Under the pieces are notes generated by a model that did not search any database, was not told where the DNA came from, and saw only the letters and a list, made by a program, of their open reading frames with translations. From positions 1 through 64,000 of the forward strand of contig DATJLS010000002.1 of assembly GCA_035509315.1 (NCBI GenBank): 64,000 bases of DNA, given 5' to 3'. How positions within the stretch are numbered: the first letter of the stretch is position 1; every line of letters begins with the position of its first letter. This stretch comes from JAKAWQ01 sp035509315 (GTDB lineage Bacteria; Pseudomonadota; Alphaproteobacteria; Acetobacterales; Acetobacteraceae). Positions 26,365-35,179 of this stretch are shown here, one piece after another. Both the position numbers and the translations under genes were made by a program.

Positions 26365-27221
26365 TGCGGTTGCGCAGCCTGCTTTTCGCGCCCGGCGATT
26401 CACCGCGGAAGATCGACAAGGCACTGGCGAGCGAGGCTGATGCCGTCATTCTCGATCTCGAGGATGCGGTGGCGCCTGTGGCCAAAGAAGGGGCTCGCGC
26501 CGCGGTTGTGGCGCTGCTGCCGGGACTCTCGCGCCCAGGTGTGATCGTGCGGGTCAATCCCGAGGAAACCAAGTGGCATGTCGAGGATCTTGCGGCTGTG
26601 GTACCGGGTCGGCCGGCCGCCGTGCTGTTGCCGAAATGCAATGGGCCGGAGGCGCTGCTCAGGCTCGATCAGCGACTCGACACGGCCGAGGCCGCCTTCG
26701 GCCTCGCGCCGCGCACCATCGGGGTGATCGCTCTCGTCACCGAGAGCGCCGCCTCCGTCCATTCCCTCGGGCGCTTTGGCCCCGGCCTGCCGCGGCTGCT
26801 CGCGCTCTCCTTCGGTGCCGAGGACCTCTCCGCCGATCTCGGGATTCGCCCGCGTCTCGCGGGCGGTGGCTTTCCCCAGCCGATCGGGATCGCTCGCGGG
26901 CTCATGCTGATCGCCGCGGCTGCGGCCGGTGTGCCCGCCATCGACACACCCTTTCCCGATCCGCGCGATCCGGTCGGCTTTGCCACCGAGGCCGCTTCAG
27001 CGGCGGAAGACGGTTTTTGCGGCAAGTACCTGATTCATCCCGATCAGATCGCGCCGGCACATGCCGCCTTCACCCCTTCGCCCGATCGTTTGCGCTGGGC
27101 GCGCGCCGTGGCCGAGCTGTTCGCCGCCAATCCCGGGGCCGGGGTGCTGACGCTGGATGGGCAGATGATCGACCGCCCGCATCACAGGCTGGCGCTGCGT
27201 ATCCTCGCCGCCGCTGGCTGA
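26361..27221 (+). CDS. HpcH/HpaI aldolase (CitE-like), malyl/citramalyl-CoA lyase family
   Basis: A 286-residue TIM-barrel enzyme of the CitE family. Recognised by the N-terminal RSLLFAPGDSPRKIDKAL, the metal-ligand region AVILDLEDAVAP, the LLPKCNGPEALLRLD segment, and LSFGAEDLSADLG and KYLIHPDQI towards the C-terminus. It likely cleaves or hydrolyses a 3-hydroxyacyl-CoA such as malyl-CoA or citramalyl-CoA. The start ATGATG overlaps the end of the MaoC gene. Length is normal for the single-domain class. No CitDF subunits are present, so it is not a citrate lyase. Confidence 0.88.
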   Translation: MMRLRSLLFAPGDSPRKIDKALASEADAVILDLEDAVAPVAKEGARAAVVALLPGLSRPGVIVRVNPEETKWHVEDLAAVVPGRPAAVLLPKCNGPEALLRLDQRLDTAEAAFGLAPRTIGVIALVTESAASVHSLGRFGPGLPRLLALSFGAEDLSADLGIRPRLAGGGFPQPIGIARGLMLIAAAAAGVPAIDTPFPDPRDPVGFATEAASAAEDGFCGKYLIHPDQIAPAHAAFTPSPDRLRWARAVAELFAANPGAGVLTLDGQMIDRPHHRLALRILAAAG

Positions 27222-28129
27222 TGGCGCTCCCGCATCGGCCGCGCCGCTTGGCCATCCTGAACGGCTTCGGGATGACGCTCGGCGACAGTGTGATCGGGCT
27301 CACCGCTCTTGCTGCTGTCCTTGGTGCTGGCAGGTTTGCGGAAAGGCGGCCACTCCTGGTGCGCAAGCCGCTTTTCGGCCGTCGGCTCATCCATGAGCTT
27401 TACGCCACTGCCTCGCCGTTCGCGGACGTGACCTGGTTCCCCTACCGTGCCGCTTTGGCGCCTCCTTTCGAAATGCGGATCGACATTCGCGAATTCGCCT
27501 TCGACCCCGCCTTCCGTGCGACCTCGATGATCGATTATTTCCTCACTCGCCTCGGGGTTGACCCGGCCGGCATTCCTGCCGGCGCAAAACGCAATACCTG
27601 GCTCGCCGCCACAATCCGCCCACGCCGGCCCGCGGGCCTGCCGAGGAAATATGTGCTTGTCTGCCCGCGCGCGGCGATGGCAATGCGCACCATGCCCGCG
27701 CCCGTGCATGCACGCCTGCTCGCTTCACTTCTGGCGGTGCAGACCCTTCCCGTCGTCACACAGGGGAGGCCTGCAGAGCCGCATCCACGAATTCTTTACT
27801 GCCCCGCCGTTCCCTCGCTCGCTGAACTGGCGGGGTTGGTGGCCGGCGCCGCGCTGATCGTCTCCACCGATACAGCGATGGTTCATCTTGCCGACGCCTG
27901 GAGCGTGCCCACGCTTGCGTTTTTCATCACCCATCGTCCGGAATGGCGTGCGCGCGACTATCCCTTGTGCACCGCGATTCATCTGCCGGCGCCTCTTCCC
28001 CAGGCGATCGAATTCGCGCGCGACGCAGCCGATATCGCGGCAGCGGAAGGCGCATGGACCGCCCGTGGACCCGATCTTCCGTGGCTCGAGCCGGCCCTTG
28101 CCATCGCCTGTACGGGCAGGACTGCTTGA
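27221..28129 (+). CDS. Glycosyltransferase family 9-like protein
   Basis: A 302-residue protein resembling heptosyltransferase-type (GT9, GT-B fold) enzymes. The N-terminus has GFGMTLGDSVIGLTALAAVL, and the donor-site region reads GAALIVSTDTAMVHLADAW, the classic (S/T)DT(G/A).(M/V)H(L/I)A motif of GT9. The start overlaps the CitE stop by one base (TGATG). It is shorter than typical WaaC/WaaF proteins. A role in cell-envelope glycan assembly is inferred from the family, and its position behind CoA-ester genes is odd. Confidence 0.7.
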   Translation: MALPHRPRRLAILNGFGMTLGDSVIGLTALAAVLGAGRFAERRPLLVRKPLFGRRLIHELYATASPFADVTWFPYRAALAPPFEMRIDIREFAFDPAFRATSMIDYFLTRLGVDPAGIPAGAKRNTWLAATIRPRRPAGLPRKYVLVCPRAAMAMRTMPAPVHARLLASLLAVQTLPVVTQGRPAEPHPRILYCPAVPSLAELAGLVAGAALIVSTDTAMVHLADAWSVPTLAFFITHRPEWRARDYPLCTAIHLPAPLPQAIEFARDAADIAAAEGAWTARGPDLPWLEPALAIACTGRTA

Positions 28130-28308
28130 CTTTCCGGCCTTTTTCATCACATACGGGCGCAGGCTTCGGGCAGCGAGCCCACGCGCTTCCTGCGCTTGCC
28201 GCTTGGCCCGACGCATCCCTTGTGGGAACGGAACTTCACCACTTGTCCGAAACCATTGTCAGTACGGCGGAGCCGGCCGCGCACGCAAGCGAAGCGTCCG
28301 CGGAGACA

Positions 28309-29742
28309 ATGCCGCTTTTCTCCGACCTCGGTCTCTCGGAGCCGATCCTGCGGGCGGTTGCCGAGAAGGGCTATCGGCATCCGACACCAATCCAGGCCCA
28401 GGCGATTCCGATCGTGCTGATGGGCCGTGACGTGCTCGGCTGCGCCGAGACCGGAACAGGGAAGACGGCCAGCTTTACCCTGCCGATGATCGATATCCTG
28501 AGCGGCTCGCGCGGGCGGGCGCGCATGCCGCGTAGCCTCATCCTCGAGCCGACCCGTGAGCTCGCCCTGCAGGTTGCCGAGAATTTCGTCCAGTACGGCA
28601 AGTACCAAAAGCTCACTCATGCGCTGCTGATCGGGGGCGAGAGTCTCAACGATCAACGGGACGTCCTGGCGCGCGGTGTCGATGTGCTGATTGCGACGCC
28701 TGGCCGCTTGCTCGATCTTTTCGAACGTGGAGGCCTTCTCCTCACCGATACCCATATCCTCGTCATCGACGAGGCGGACCGCATGCTCGATATGGGTTTC
28801 ATTCCGGATGTCGAGCGAATCGTTGGGCTTCTGCCGCGCCGGCGGCAGACGTTGCTTTTCAGCGCGACACTCGCCCCGGAGATCCGCCGCCTCGCCGATG
28901 CGTTCCTCGACAATCCGAAAGAGATCACGGTGGCGCGGCCGGCCTCGGTCGCCGCCACCATCACGGAGGGGCTGGCCCTCGTCGCCGAGCATGACAAGCG
29001 CGAAGCGCTACGGCGGCTGATCCGCGAGGAGCAGGTGCAGAACGCGCTTATCTTCTGCAACCGCAAGCGCGATGTCGATATCCTGCTCCGGTCGCTCCTG
29101 CGTCACCGTTTCAGCGCCGGCGCGTTGCACGGTGACATGGCGCAATCCGTGCGCTTCGCGACCCTTGAGAAATTCCGCGCGGGAGAGATCCGGCTGCTGG
29201 TCTGCAGCGATGTCGCCGCGCGCGGCCTCGATATCGGCGGGCTCTCCCATGTGTTCAACTTCGACGTTCCGCACCATGCCGAGGATTACGTTCACCGCAT
29301 CGGCCGCACCGGCCGGGCTGGGCGCGAAGGCCGCGCTTTCAGCCTCGCTACGGGCGGGGACCGGCTTGCGATCGAGGCGATCGAACGGCTGATTGGCCAC
29401 CCGATTCCCCGCCTTGCGGTTGAGGGGCTCGACCCGGTCGACTGGTCCGCCGACGAAGGAAAACGGCGAGGACGGCGTGGCGGGCAGAAAGCCCGCAACG
29501 CGACCTCGCGGTCTGCTCCGCAGGGGGCCGGCAAGGAGACCCTGTCCACGCCTTCCCGTCCGCGTGCACCCAAGCTGGCGGCCAAACCCGCCCCGGCGCC
29601 CGCACGCGCTTCCACCCGCCGCGGCGGGGGGCCGACGCCGGCTCCTGGGCCGGCGGCGCCGGTCTTCGGCTTCGGCGACGACGTGCCGGCTTTCATGCGC
29701 ATCGTCGCGCGCGGAACCGGCTCCTCCGGGGGCCACGAATAG
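28309..29742 (+). CDS. rhlE: DEAD-box RNA helicase, RhlE type
   Basis: A 477-residue ATP-dependent RNA helicase. All core motifs are present: Q motif (PTPIQAQAIP), I (AETGTGKTA), Ia (PTRELALQ), II (VIDEADRMLDMGF), III (SAT), IV-V (LVCSDVAARGLDI) and VI (HRIGRTGRAG). The last 90 residues are a basic, Pro/Ala-rich tail typical of RhlE. It acts in RNA unwinding and ribosome/RNA turnover. I chose the ATG at 28309 because it starts 20 residues before the Q motif; a TTG at 28243 is a possible alternative that adds 22 residues. Confidence 0.93.
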   Translation: MPLFSDLGLSEPILRAVAEKGYRHPTPIQAQAIPIVLMGRDVLGCAETGTGKTASFTLPMIDILSGSRGRARMPRSLILEPTRELALQVAENFVQYGKYQKLTHALLIGGESLNDQRDVLARGVDVLIATPGRLLDLFERGGLLLTDTHILVIDEADRMLDMGFIPDVERIVGLLPRRRQTLLFSATLAPEIRRLADAFLDNPKEITVARPASVAATITEGLALVAEHDKREALRRLIREEQVQNALIFCNRKRDVDILLRSLLRHRFSAGALHGDMAQSVRFATLEKFRAGEIRLLVCSDVAARGLDIGGLSHVFNFDVPHHAEDYVHRIGRTGRAGREGRAFSLATGGDRLAIEAIERLIGHPIPRLAVEGLDPVDWSADEGKRRGRRGGQKARNATSRSAPQGAGKETLSTPSRPRAPKLAAKPAPAPARASTRRGGGPTPAPGPAAPVFGFGDDVPAFMRIVARGTGSSGGHE

Positions 29743-29760
29743 AACGAGGCAGGATCCTGG

Positions 29761-30984
29761 ATGAGTCCGGAAGCCCCCCCTTCGCCTGCTCGCGCCACGC
29801 TCCGGCATGGCTTTGCCCCCTTCGCCTGGGATGATCCGCTCCGGCTCGACACGCAATTGACGGAAGAGGAGCGGCAAATCCGCGACGCCGCCCACGACTA
29901 TTGCCAGGGAAAGCTCTTTCCGCGTGTGCTCGAGGCAAATCGGCACGAGCATTTCGACCGTGCCATCCTCGACGAGATGGGCGAGATGGGCTTTCTCGGT
30001 GCCACTCTCGAAGGCTATGGCTGCGCCGGCGTCGGCGCGGTCACTTATGGGTTGATCGCACGCGAGCTGGAGCGGGTCGATTCCGGCTATCGCAGCGTCT
30101 TTTCTGTGCAATCCTCGCTCGTCATGTTCCCGATCTACGCTTTCGGTTCCGAAGCGCAGAAGGAACGTTTCCTGCCACGCCTCAGGACGGCAGCGCTGGT
30201 CGGCTGTTTCGGCCTCACCGAGCCTGATGCGGGGTCCGATCCCGCATCGATGCGCACGCGCGCGCGCCGCGTCGAAGGCGGCCATGTGCTGAATGGCGCC
30301 AAAACCTGGATCAGCAACGCACCAATCGCCGATCTTTTCCTCGTCTGGGCCAAGGACGATGAGGGGCAGATCCGCGGCTTCCTGATCGAAAAGGGCACGC
30401 CTGGCCTGACGGCGCCCAAAATCGAGGGCAAATTCTCGCTCCGCGCAAGCACGACCGGCATGGTCATGATGCAGGACGTGTTCGTTCCGGAAGAAAATCT
30501 CCTCCCCGGCGTTAAGGGCCTGCGGGGCCCGTTCTCCTGCCTCAACAACGCGCGCTATGGCATCGCCTGGGGCGCTCTTGGGGCGGCGGAATTCTGCTGG
30601 CACGCGGCACGCTCATACACGCTCGAACGGCAGATGTTCGGCCGCCCGCTCGCGGCCACTCAGCTCATCCAGAAAAAGCTCGCGGACATGCAGACGGAGA
30701 TCGCGCTCGGCCTTCAGGCGGTGCTGCGCCTCGGCCGGCTGATGGAGGAAGGCCAGGCCGCGCCGGAGATGATCAGCCTTTGCAAGCGCAATTCCTGTGG
30801 CAAGGCGCTGGAGATCGCCCGCCTTGCCCGTGACATGCATGGCGCCAACGGCATCGTCGATGAATATCACGTGATCCGGCACGTGATGAACCTCGAGACC
30901 GTCAATACCTACGAGGGCACGCACGACGTGCATGCGCTCATTCTCGGTCGCGCGCAGACGGGGCTCTCGGCGTTCGGGAATTGA
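29761..30984 (+). CDS. gcdH: Glutaryl-CoA dehydrogenase
   Basis: A 407-residue acyl-CoA dehydrogenase that oxidatively decarboxylates glutaryl-CoA to crotonyl-CoA in lysine and tryptophan catabolism. Diagnostic features are the N-terminal DDPLRLDTQLTEEERQIRDA, the flavin-contact GCFGLTEPDAGSDP, the RASTTGMVMMQDVFVPEENL segment and the catalytic base Glu385 in NTYEGTHDVHALILGRAQTG. Substrate prediction rests on overall likeness to GcdH and is good. It lies 18 bases after rhlE but need not be functionally linked to it. Confidence 0.93.
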   Translation: MSPEAPPSPARATLRHGFAPFAWDDPLRLDTQLTEEERQIRDAAHDYCQGKLFPRVLEANRHEHFDRAILDEMGEMGFLGATLEGYGCAGVGAVTYGLIARELERVDSGYRSVFSVQSSLVMFPIYAFGSEAQKERFLPRLRTAALVGCFGLTEPDAGSDPASMRTRARRVEGGHVLNGAKTWISNAPIADLFLVWAKDDEGQIRGFLIEKGTPGLTAPKIEGKFSLRASTTGMVMMQDVFVPEENLLPGVKGLRGPFSCLNNARYGIAWGALGAAEFCWHAARSYTLERQMFGRPLAATQLIQKKLADMQTEIALGLQAVLRLGRLMEEGQAAPEMISLCKRNSCGKALEIARLARDMHGANGIVDEYHVIRHVMNLETVNTYEGTHDVHALILGRAQTGLSAFGN

Positions 30985-31141
30985 ACGAAAGCGTTTGTCC
31001 GGGCCAGGAAACCCCAAGCCAAAACCCTTGCCGCCGGCCAGACGGCAGAGCCAGGATCGGATTGCCGCGACACGCCTCTTTGCTCCTCTTGGCGGAAGTG
31101 CCGTCCGCGCGCAAATTCCGGCCGCGGGAGGAGAGGCTGGG

Positions 31142-31750
31142 ATGCATTCGATCGTTTTGTTCGTGAAAGGGGTGGGGGTAGGGCTTGCCGTGGCAGCACC
31201 GGTCGGACCGATGGCACTCCTCTGCATGCGGCGGAGTCTCGCCCTTGGTTGGCAACGCGGCCTCGCCACGGGGCTTGGTATTGCAACCGGAGACGGTTTT
31301 TACGCACTGGTGGCTGCTGCCGGCCTCACGGGCCTCTCACATTTCCTTCTGGCGCATGCCCGTCCGCTTCATTTCGCCGCCGCTCTCTCTCTTTTCTATT
31401 TCGGATTTGTCACGTTCCGCGCGCGGCCGGCAGGCCTTTCGCCAGAGCCCGGCCGCGGTACCTATCTCGGCTCGGTGCTGCTCACACTCACCAATCCGCC
31501 GACGATCATTACCTTTGCCGCGTTCTTTTCGGTCCTTGCGCCGCGCAACGGCTTCGATCTCGGTGCTGCAGGGTTGACGGTTGCGGGGGTATTCGCAGGC
31601 TCGCTCCTCTGGTGGTGCGGGCTGGTGGCCGTCATCGTGAGCTTCCGGGCGGCGATTGGGGCGCGCGCGCGCCGCCTGATCGATGGCATTGCCGGCTTGT
31701 TCTTCGTTATTTTCGGGCTCGTCGAACTTCGCCGGGCGATCGCGCGATGA
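31142..31750 (+). CDS. LysE/RhtB-family amino-acid exporter
   Basis: A 202-residue inner-membrane protein with about six hydrophobic segments. The N-terminal stretch GVGLAVAAPVGPMALLCMRR contains the G.(A/S).(P)GP motif of LysE translocators, and LLTLTNPPTIITFAAFF is the conserved NP.....F region. The ATG at 31142 has GGAGAGG upstream. Its last bases overlap the start of the DUF169 gene (ATGA). It could export lysine-related or other amino acids; the nearby gcdH makes a lysine link tempting but unproven. Confidence 0.88.
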   Translation: MHSIVLFVKGVGVGLAVAAPVGPMALLCMRRSLALGWQRGLATGLGIATGDGFYALVAAAGLTGLSHFLLAHARPLHFAAALSLFYFGFVTFRARPAGLSPEPGRGTYLGSVLLTLTNPPTIITFAAFFSVLAPRNGFDLGAAGLTVAGVFAGSLLWWCGLVAVIVSFRAAIGARARRLIDGIAGLFFVIFGLVELRRAIAR

Positions 31751-32526
31751 TCGGGGCCGAGCGACTGCGGGCGCTTGCGTCCGAGCTCACCTTGCTTCTC
31801 AAGCTGCGCAGTCTTCCCATCGGGATGAAGCTCTTCGCCGAACGCGAGGCATTGCTCGCGGTTCCGGGGATCCGCCTCTCGCAGGACGGAAGGCGTTTCA
31901 CCACCTGCCAGCTTGTCACCAATGCGCGGCTCGGCGGGCAGACGATCGGCATCGTTGCCGAGAGTGTTCTGCCTTTCACCGGCTGCGCCTCGGTGATCGG
32001 CCTCAAGGACCCGGACCCACGGCTCGCTTCGGGTGAGACGATGACGGGTGTGTGGTTCGAGAACAAGGAAGCGGCGCATGCCCACCAGGAGCAAATGCCG
32101 CGTGTCGCACCCGGACGGTGGCGGGGGCTTGCCGCCTCGCCGCTGCGTCAGGCGCGGCTCGATCCGCCTGACATCGTCCTCTTCTACGCCAATCCGGCGC
32201 AGATGATCCTCTTCATCAACGGGCTGCAGTGGCGGACCTATCGGCGCATCGGCTTCAGCGTGACCGGAGAGACCGCCTGCGCGGATTCCTGGGGCCGGGC
32301 GCTCGCCTCGGGCGAAATCAGCCTTTCGATCCCCTGCTATGCCGAGCGGCGTTATGGCGGCGTCGCGGATGACGAGCTTGCGATGGCTCTGCCGCCCGAA
32401 GAGTTCGAGGTTGGAATCGCCGGGCTCAAGGGGCTCGACAAGGCCGGCCTGCGCTATCCGATCCTGCCATACAGCACCGGCAACGACCCCGGCGCAGGCC
32501 TTGCGAAAAGCTACGGGCTGAGCTGA
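31747..32526 (+). CDS. DUF169 family protein
   Basis: A 259-residue soluble protein of the DUF169 family (function not established). It shows LKLRSLPIGMKLFAE near the N-terminus, a Cys in FTTCQLVTNARLG, and conserved Cys residues further on (PFTGCASVIGL; GETACADSWG; SIPCYAERRYGG). The spread of Cys residues suggests metal or cluster binding. The start overlaps the LysE gene by four bases, so the two are translated together. Cytoplasmic; no signal peptide. Confidence 0.85.
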   Translation: MIGAERLRALASELTLLLKLRSLPIGMKLFAEREALLAVPGIRLSQDGRRFTTCQLVTNARLGGQTIGIVAESVLPFTGCASVIGLKDPDPRLASGETMTGVWFENKEAAHAHQEQMPRVAPGRWRGLAASPLRQARLDPPDIVLFYANPAQMILFINGLQWRTYRRIGFSVTGETACADSWGRALASGEISLSIPCYAERRYGGVADDELAMALPPEEFEVGIAGLKGLDKAGLRYPILPYSTGNDPGAGLAKSYGLS

Positions 32527-32565
32527 GGCGGGTGCGTCTTACCCCACCTCTTCGTGCCCGGCGAC

Positions 32566-33048
32566 CTAAGCCTGCGCTTTGACGCCGAGCTTGCTGGCAA
32601 TCAGCGCGTCGAGCGAAATCAGGCCTGGCCCACGCCAGAGCAGGACGAGCAGCATGGCAGCCCACTGGATGTGGGTCGGCCAAGCCTGGGGATAGATGAA
32701 GATTTCGATGACGAGCGTCATACCCGTCAGGAGCAGGGCCGCAAGCCGCGATGCAAGCCCGAGAATCAGGAGCGGGGGCGTTATGATCTCGACCGTGACG
32801 GCGAGGTACGCCGCGAAGTCCGGCGGCAGCAGCGGTACATGGTAGGAATTCTCAAAAAGGTAGAGAGTCGTTTGCCAACTGGAAAGATGGCTCTGAGCCG
32901 AGCTCCAGAACACGCGCGCGAGTCCGGCACGGCACACAATCGCGATGAGCCAGAAAGGGATGCGTTCGAGGAGACCGATCCCGCGCATGATCAGGGCGAT
33001 CGGCGCAATGGATTTTGCATCCAGAGCCGGGGTGGTCATGGGTGTCAT
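32566..33048 (-). CDS. bufD: DoxX-family membrane protein of the bufferin operon
   Basis: A 160-residue DoxX-type integral membrane protein with four hydrophobic segments (for example FWLIAIVCRAGLARVFWSSA and ALLLTGMTLVIEIFIYPQAW). In bufferin operons a DoxX-like protein is the usual last gene, with an unclear role in redox or export. The start ATG overlaps the stop of bufC (ATGA). A second ATG three codons on has better spacing to AAAGGA and could be the true start. It ends the operon and faces the DUF169 gene. Confidence 0.85.
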   Translation of the reverse strand: MTPMTTPALDAKSIAPIALIMRGIGLLERIPFWLIAIVCRAGLARVFWSSAQSHLSSWQTTLYLFENSYHVPLLPPDFAAYLAVTVEIITPPLLILGLASRLAALLLTGMTLVIEIFIYPQAWPTHIQWAAMLLVLLWRGPGLISLDALIASKLGVKAQA

Positions 33049-33824
33049 CCTTTGTTGGACAGATGAGGTCGGAATCGGGTGAAGAATCCATGCGAGACGA
33101 AGGCGGCCAGGATGCCGGGCGCTTCCTCGGGAACGATGTTCTGCAGCGCCGAGGAGAGCCCGGTCCCGCCGGCGAGCGCGTGGGCCAGGGTGAAAGACGA
33201 AGGAGAGAGGCGCGTGACTGCGAGCCCGTTGGGCCCGCGAACAATGGCGAGTGTCTCGGCGCCGGCCTGAAGATCGATCTGACGCAGCGATTGCTCGCGT
33301 TTCTTGGAATCCTCCTCGAGGACGGCGGACCAGATCGCGGCGGCCGGGTGGTCGAGCTGAAGGAGGGATAGAGAGGGATGTGGCAGGAAACGGATGTCCG
33401 GATCGGCACAGGCGGCGAGATCGGCGCCGTCGAGCCAGGCCGCATCGGCCGCATGCAGCGCCCGGCTGACAGCCCATTCCAGCCTCGCGACATCGCCCAG
33501 ATAACGGAAACCCTGCGCGGGCCCGTAGCGGTCGAGGAACGCCGCGAAGCCCTCGCCGAATTCATAGAGATCGGCGCTCCACGGAGGGGAGGCGAGTATG
33601 AAATGCCCGGCTGCCTGGTCGAAGAAAGCCGCCCCGACCAGGCGGTTGATTGCCGGAAATGTCAATCGGAGCGCGCCGGTCAGATTGAGGACGACATTGT
33701 TGCGGTAGATCGCGAGCCGTGCGCTCGCGCCCATGTGCCGGCCGAGGATTTCCCTCTCCACATCCGCTCCGCCACCAAGCATCCAAGCGCGGAACTGGCG
33801 CTGCTGCTCAACGAGCGAGGGCAT
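33045..33824 (-). CDS. bufC: Bufferin maturation partner, DUF2063 protein
   Basis: A 259-residue protein of the DUF2063 (HvfC/BufC) family. The N-terminal DUF2063 domain shows LVEQQRQFRAWML, IYRNNVVLNLTGALRLTFPA and the FFDQAAGHFILASPP segment. This partner is known in related systems to bring the precursor peptide to the MNIO enzyme. It overlaps bufB by 17 bases and the DoxX gene by four. The annotation as DNA-binding that is often attached to this family has little support. Cytoplasmic. Confidence 0.88.
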   Translation of the reverse strand: MPSLVEQQRQFRAWMLGGGADVEREILGRHMGASARLAIYRNNVVLNLTGALRLTFPAINRLVGAAFFDQAAGHFILASPPWSADLYEFGEGFAAFLDRYGPAQGFRYLGDVARLEWAVSRALHAADAAWLDGADLAACADPDIRFLPHPSLSLLQLDHPAAAIWSAVLEEDSKKREQSLRQIDLQAGAETLAIVRGPNGLAVTRLSPSSFTLAHALAGGTGLSSALQNIVPEEAPGILAAFVSHGFFTRFRPHLSNKG

Positions 33825-34686
33825 GCCGATGCGAATAGCGATCGATCCGCTGCTCCGCCGCGGCCGCTTCAGCGAGAAGACGCGGCAGGGGCGGCAGCTC
33901 CGCGTCCCACTCGATCAATGTTGGCCGGGGCCCGATGATCTCGAGAGCCACTTCGAACAGGTCCCAGACCGAGGGCGCCACTGGCCGATCATGCGTATCC
34001 AGGAGGAGCGGGCCATCCTCGCTGTCGCGGATCTGGTGCCCGGCGAGATGGTACTCGCCAATCTCATTGGCCGGAAGCGCCCGGAGATAGGACGCGGCAT
34101 CCCAACCATGGTTCGTCGTGCTGACGATGATGTTGTTGACATCGCAGATGAGGCCGCAGCCGGTGCGGGTGGCGAGCGCCGAAAGAAATTCCCACTCCGG
34201 GATCGTCGAATTGGCAAACTGCAGATAGGTCGCTGGATTTTCGATCAGGATGCGCCGGCCGAGGGCATCCTGCGCGCGCGAAACATTGGCGCTGACGATT
34301 TCGAGGCTCTCTTCGGTCAAGGGAAGCGGCAGGAGATCGGCCAGGAAATCATGATCGACGGCACCCCAGGCCAGATGCTCGGAAACCATTCCCGGATCGA
34401 GCCGTCGGGCGAGGTCCGCAAGGCGTTCAAGATGCCTTGCACTGATCCCCTCGGCGCTTCCGAGCGAGAGTCCGACGCTGTGCAGCGACAGAGGGTAATC
34501 GCGCCGGATGGTCTCCAGAACCTTGAAAGCCGGGCCGCTCAGATAATTTTCGCTATGGACTTCAACCCAGCCGATGGGCGGCCTTGTCTCAAGGAAGGTG
34601 GTGTGGTGCGGGAAGCGCAACCCGATCCCCGCCGTAGCAGAGATCGGGTTGACGCCCCGGCGCGCGACAGAATCGACGCCAGACAT
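33808..34686 (-). CDS. bufB: Bufferin-modifying MNIO enzyme (DUF692)
   Basis: A 292-residue TIM-barrel enzyme of the multinuclear non-heme iron oxidase family (DUF692, HvfB/BufB). It is expected to convert precursor cysteines into thiooxazole-type heterocycles using di- or tri-iron and oxygen. Candidate iron ligands are visible throughout the barrel: VHSENY (His44, Glu46), SLHS (His69), SEHLAW (Glu103, His104), IENPATYL (Glu149), CDVNN (Asp182), YHLAGHQ (His213, His217), DTHD (Asp230, His232) and IEWD (Glu259, Asp261). All conserved positions I know for the family are present. It lies 13 bases after bufA. Confidence 0.92.
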   Translation of the reverse strand: MSGVDSVARRGVNPISATAGIGLRFPHHTTFLETRPPIGWVEVHSENYLSGPAFKVLETIRRDYPLSLHSVGLSLGSAEGISARHLERLADLARRLDPGMVSEHLAWGAVDHDFLADLLPLPLTEESLEIVSANVSRAQDALGRRILIENPATYLQFANSTIPEWEFLSALATRTGCGLICDVNNIIVSTTNHGWDAASYLRALPANEIGEYHLAGHQIRDSEDGPLLLDTHDRPVAPSVWDLFEVALEIIGPRPTLIEWDAELPPLPRLLAEAAAAEQRIDRYSHRHALAR

Positions 34687-34699
34687 GAGGATGCTTCGA

Positions 34700-34999
34700 T
34701 CAGAAGGGCTTCAGAGAGCCGCCATCGATCTTCGCGCAGTCGCCGACAGGGATCAGGACGAAGGACTTCGGATCACGCGCCATGGTTGCCTGCCCGGCGC
34801 AGGAATGGGCGCCGGCCGCGCAGTCATTGCGCGCGACGGCATTGATCCCGTAGCAAGCCGCCAGATGATCACGGCTGGCTCTTGCCTCGTTCGCCAGCTG
34901 CACCGCGTTCGGCGCGGCGGATGCCGGGACTGCTGCGACGGCGCTTGCCAGGGTGGCGGCGGCACCGAGGACAGCAAGGGTGAGAGTACGGCGATCCAT
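34700..34999 (-). CDS. bufA: Bufferin precursor peptide, DUF2282
   Basis: A 99-residue precursor of the DUF2282 (BufA1) family. It has an N-terminal signal peptide (MDRRTLTLAVLGAAATLASA, cleaved around the ASAAP site near residue 29) and a core with four Cys at 49, 60, 67 and 88 (CYGINAVARNDC; HSCAGQ; PVGDC). In described bufferins two of the four Cys are turned into thiooxazoles and the others form a disulfide, giving an exported copper-binding peptide. The ATG at 34999 is preceded by TTAGGGAG; an upstream start would destroy the signal peptide. A sigma-F-like promoter lies 50 bases upstream. It is the first gene of bufABCD. Confidence 0.9.
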   Translation of the reverse strand: MDRRTLTLAVLGAAATLASAVAAVPASAAPNAVQLANEARASRDHLAACYGINAVARNDCAAGAHSCAGQATMARDPKSFVLIPVGDCAKIDGGSLKPF

Positions 35000-35048
35000 T
35001 CGATCACTCCCTAAGGATGCGGTCCGGAAGCGGAGCCGCAGACTGGGA

Positions 35049-35074
35049 TTCGTCCGCGGGGGAGAAGGAGTTAC
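35049..35074 (-). promoter_or_regulatory. Predicted ECF sigma (SigF-type) promoter of bufA
   Basis: On the minus strand GTAACT (35074-35069) and CGAA (35052-35049) are separated by exactly 16 bases. The same arrangement, GTAACC-N16-CGAA, occurs before the sigF gene. It resembles the motif reported for Caulobacter sigma-F targets. The -10-like element is about 50 bases from the bufA ATG, a normal leader length. Confidence 0.75.
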
Positions 35075-35179
35075 AGCCGGGCAGGAAGCGCGCGGCACAG
35101 CCGCCCTTCTTCGGCAGAGGCTATCTCTGGACGGATGATCTTCTTATAAAATTTGTCGGCATCTGCGTGATATCGGCCG

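Noticed and set aside
29008..30603. A 531-codon minus-strand frame opposite rhlE and gcdH
   Set aside because: Antisense shadow of two certain genes; composition is typical of the complementary strand of GC-rich codons.
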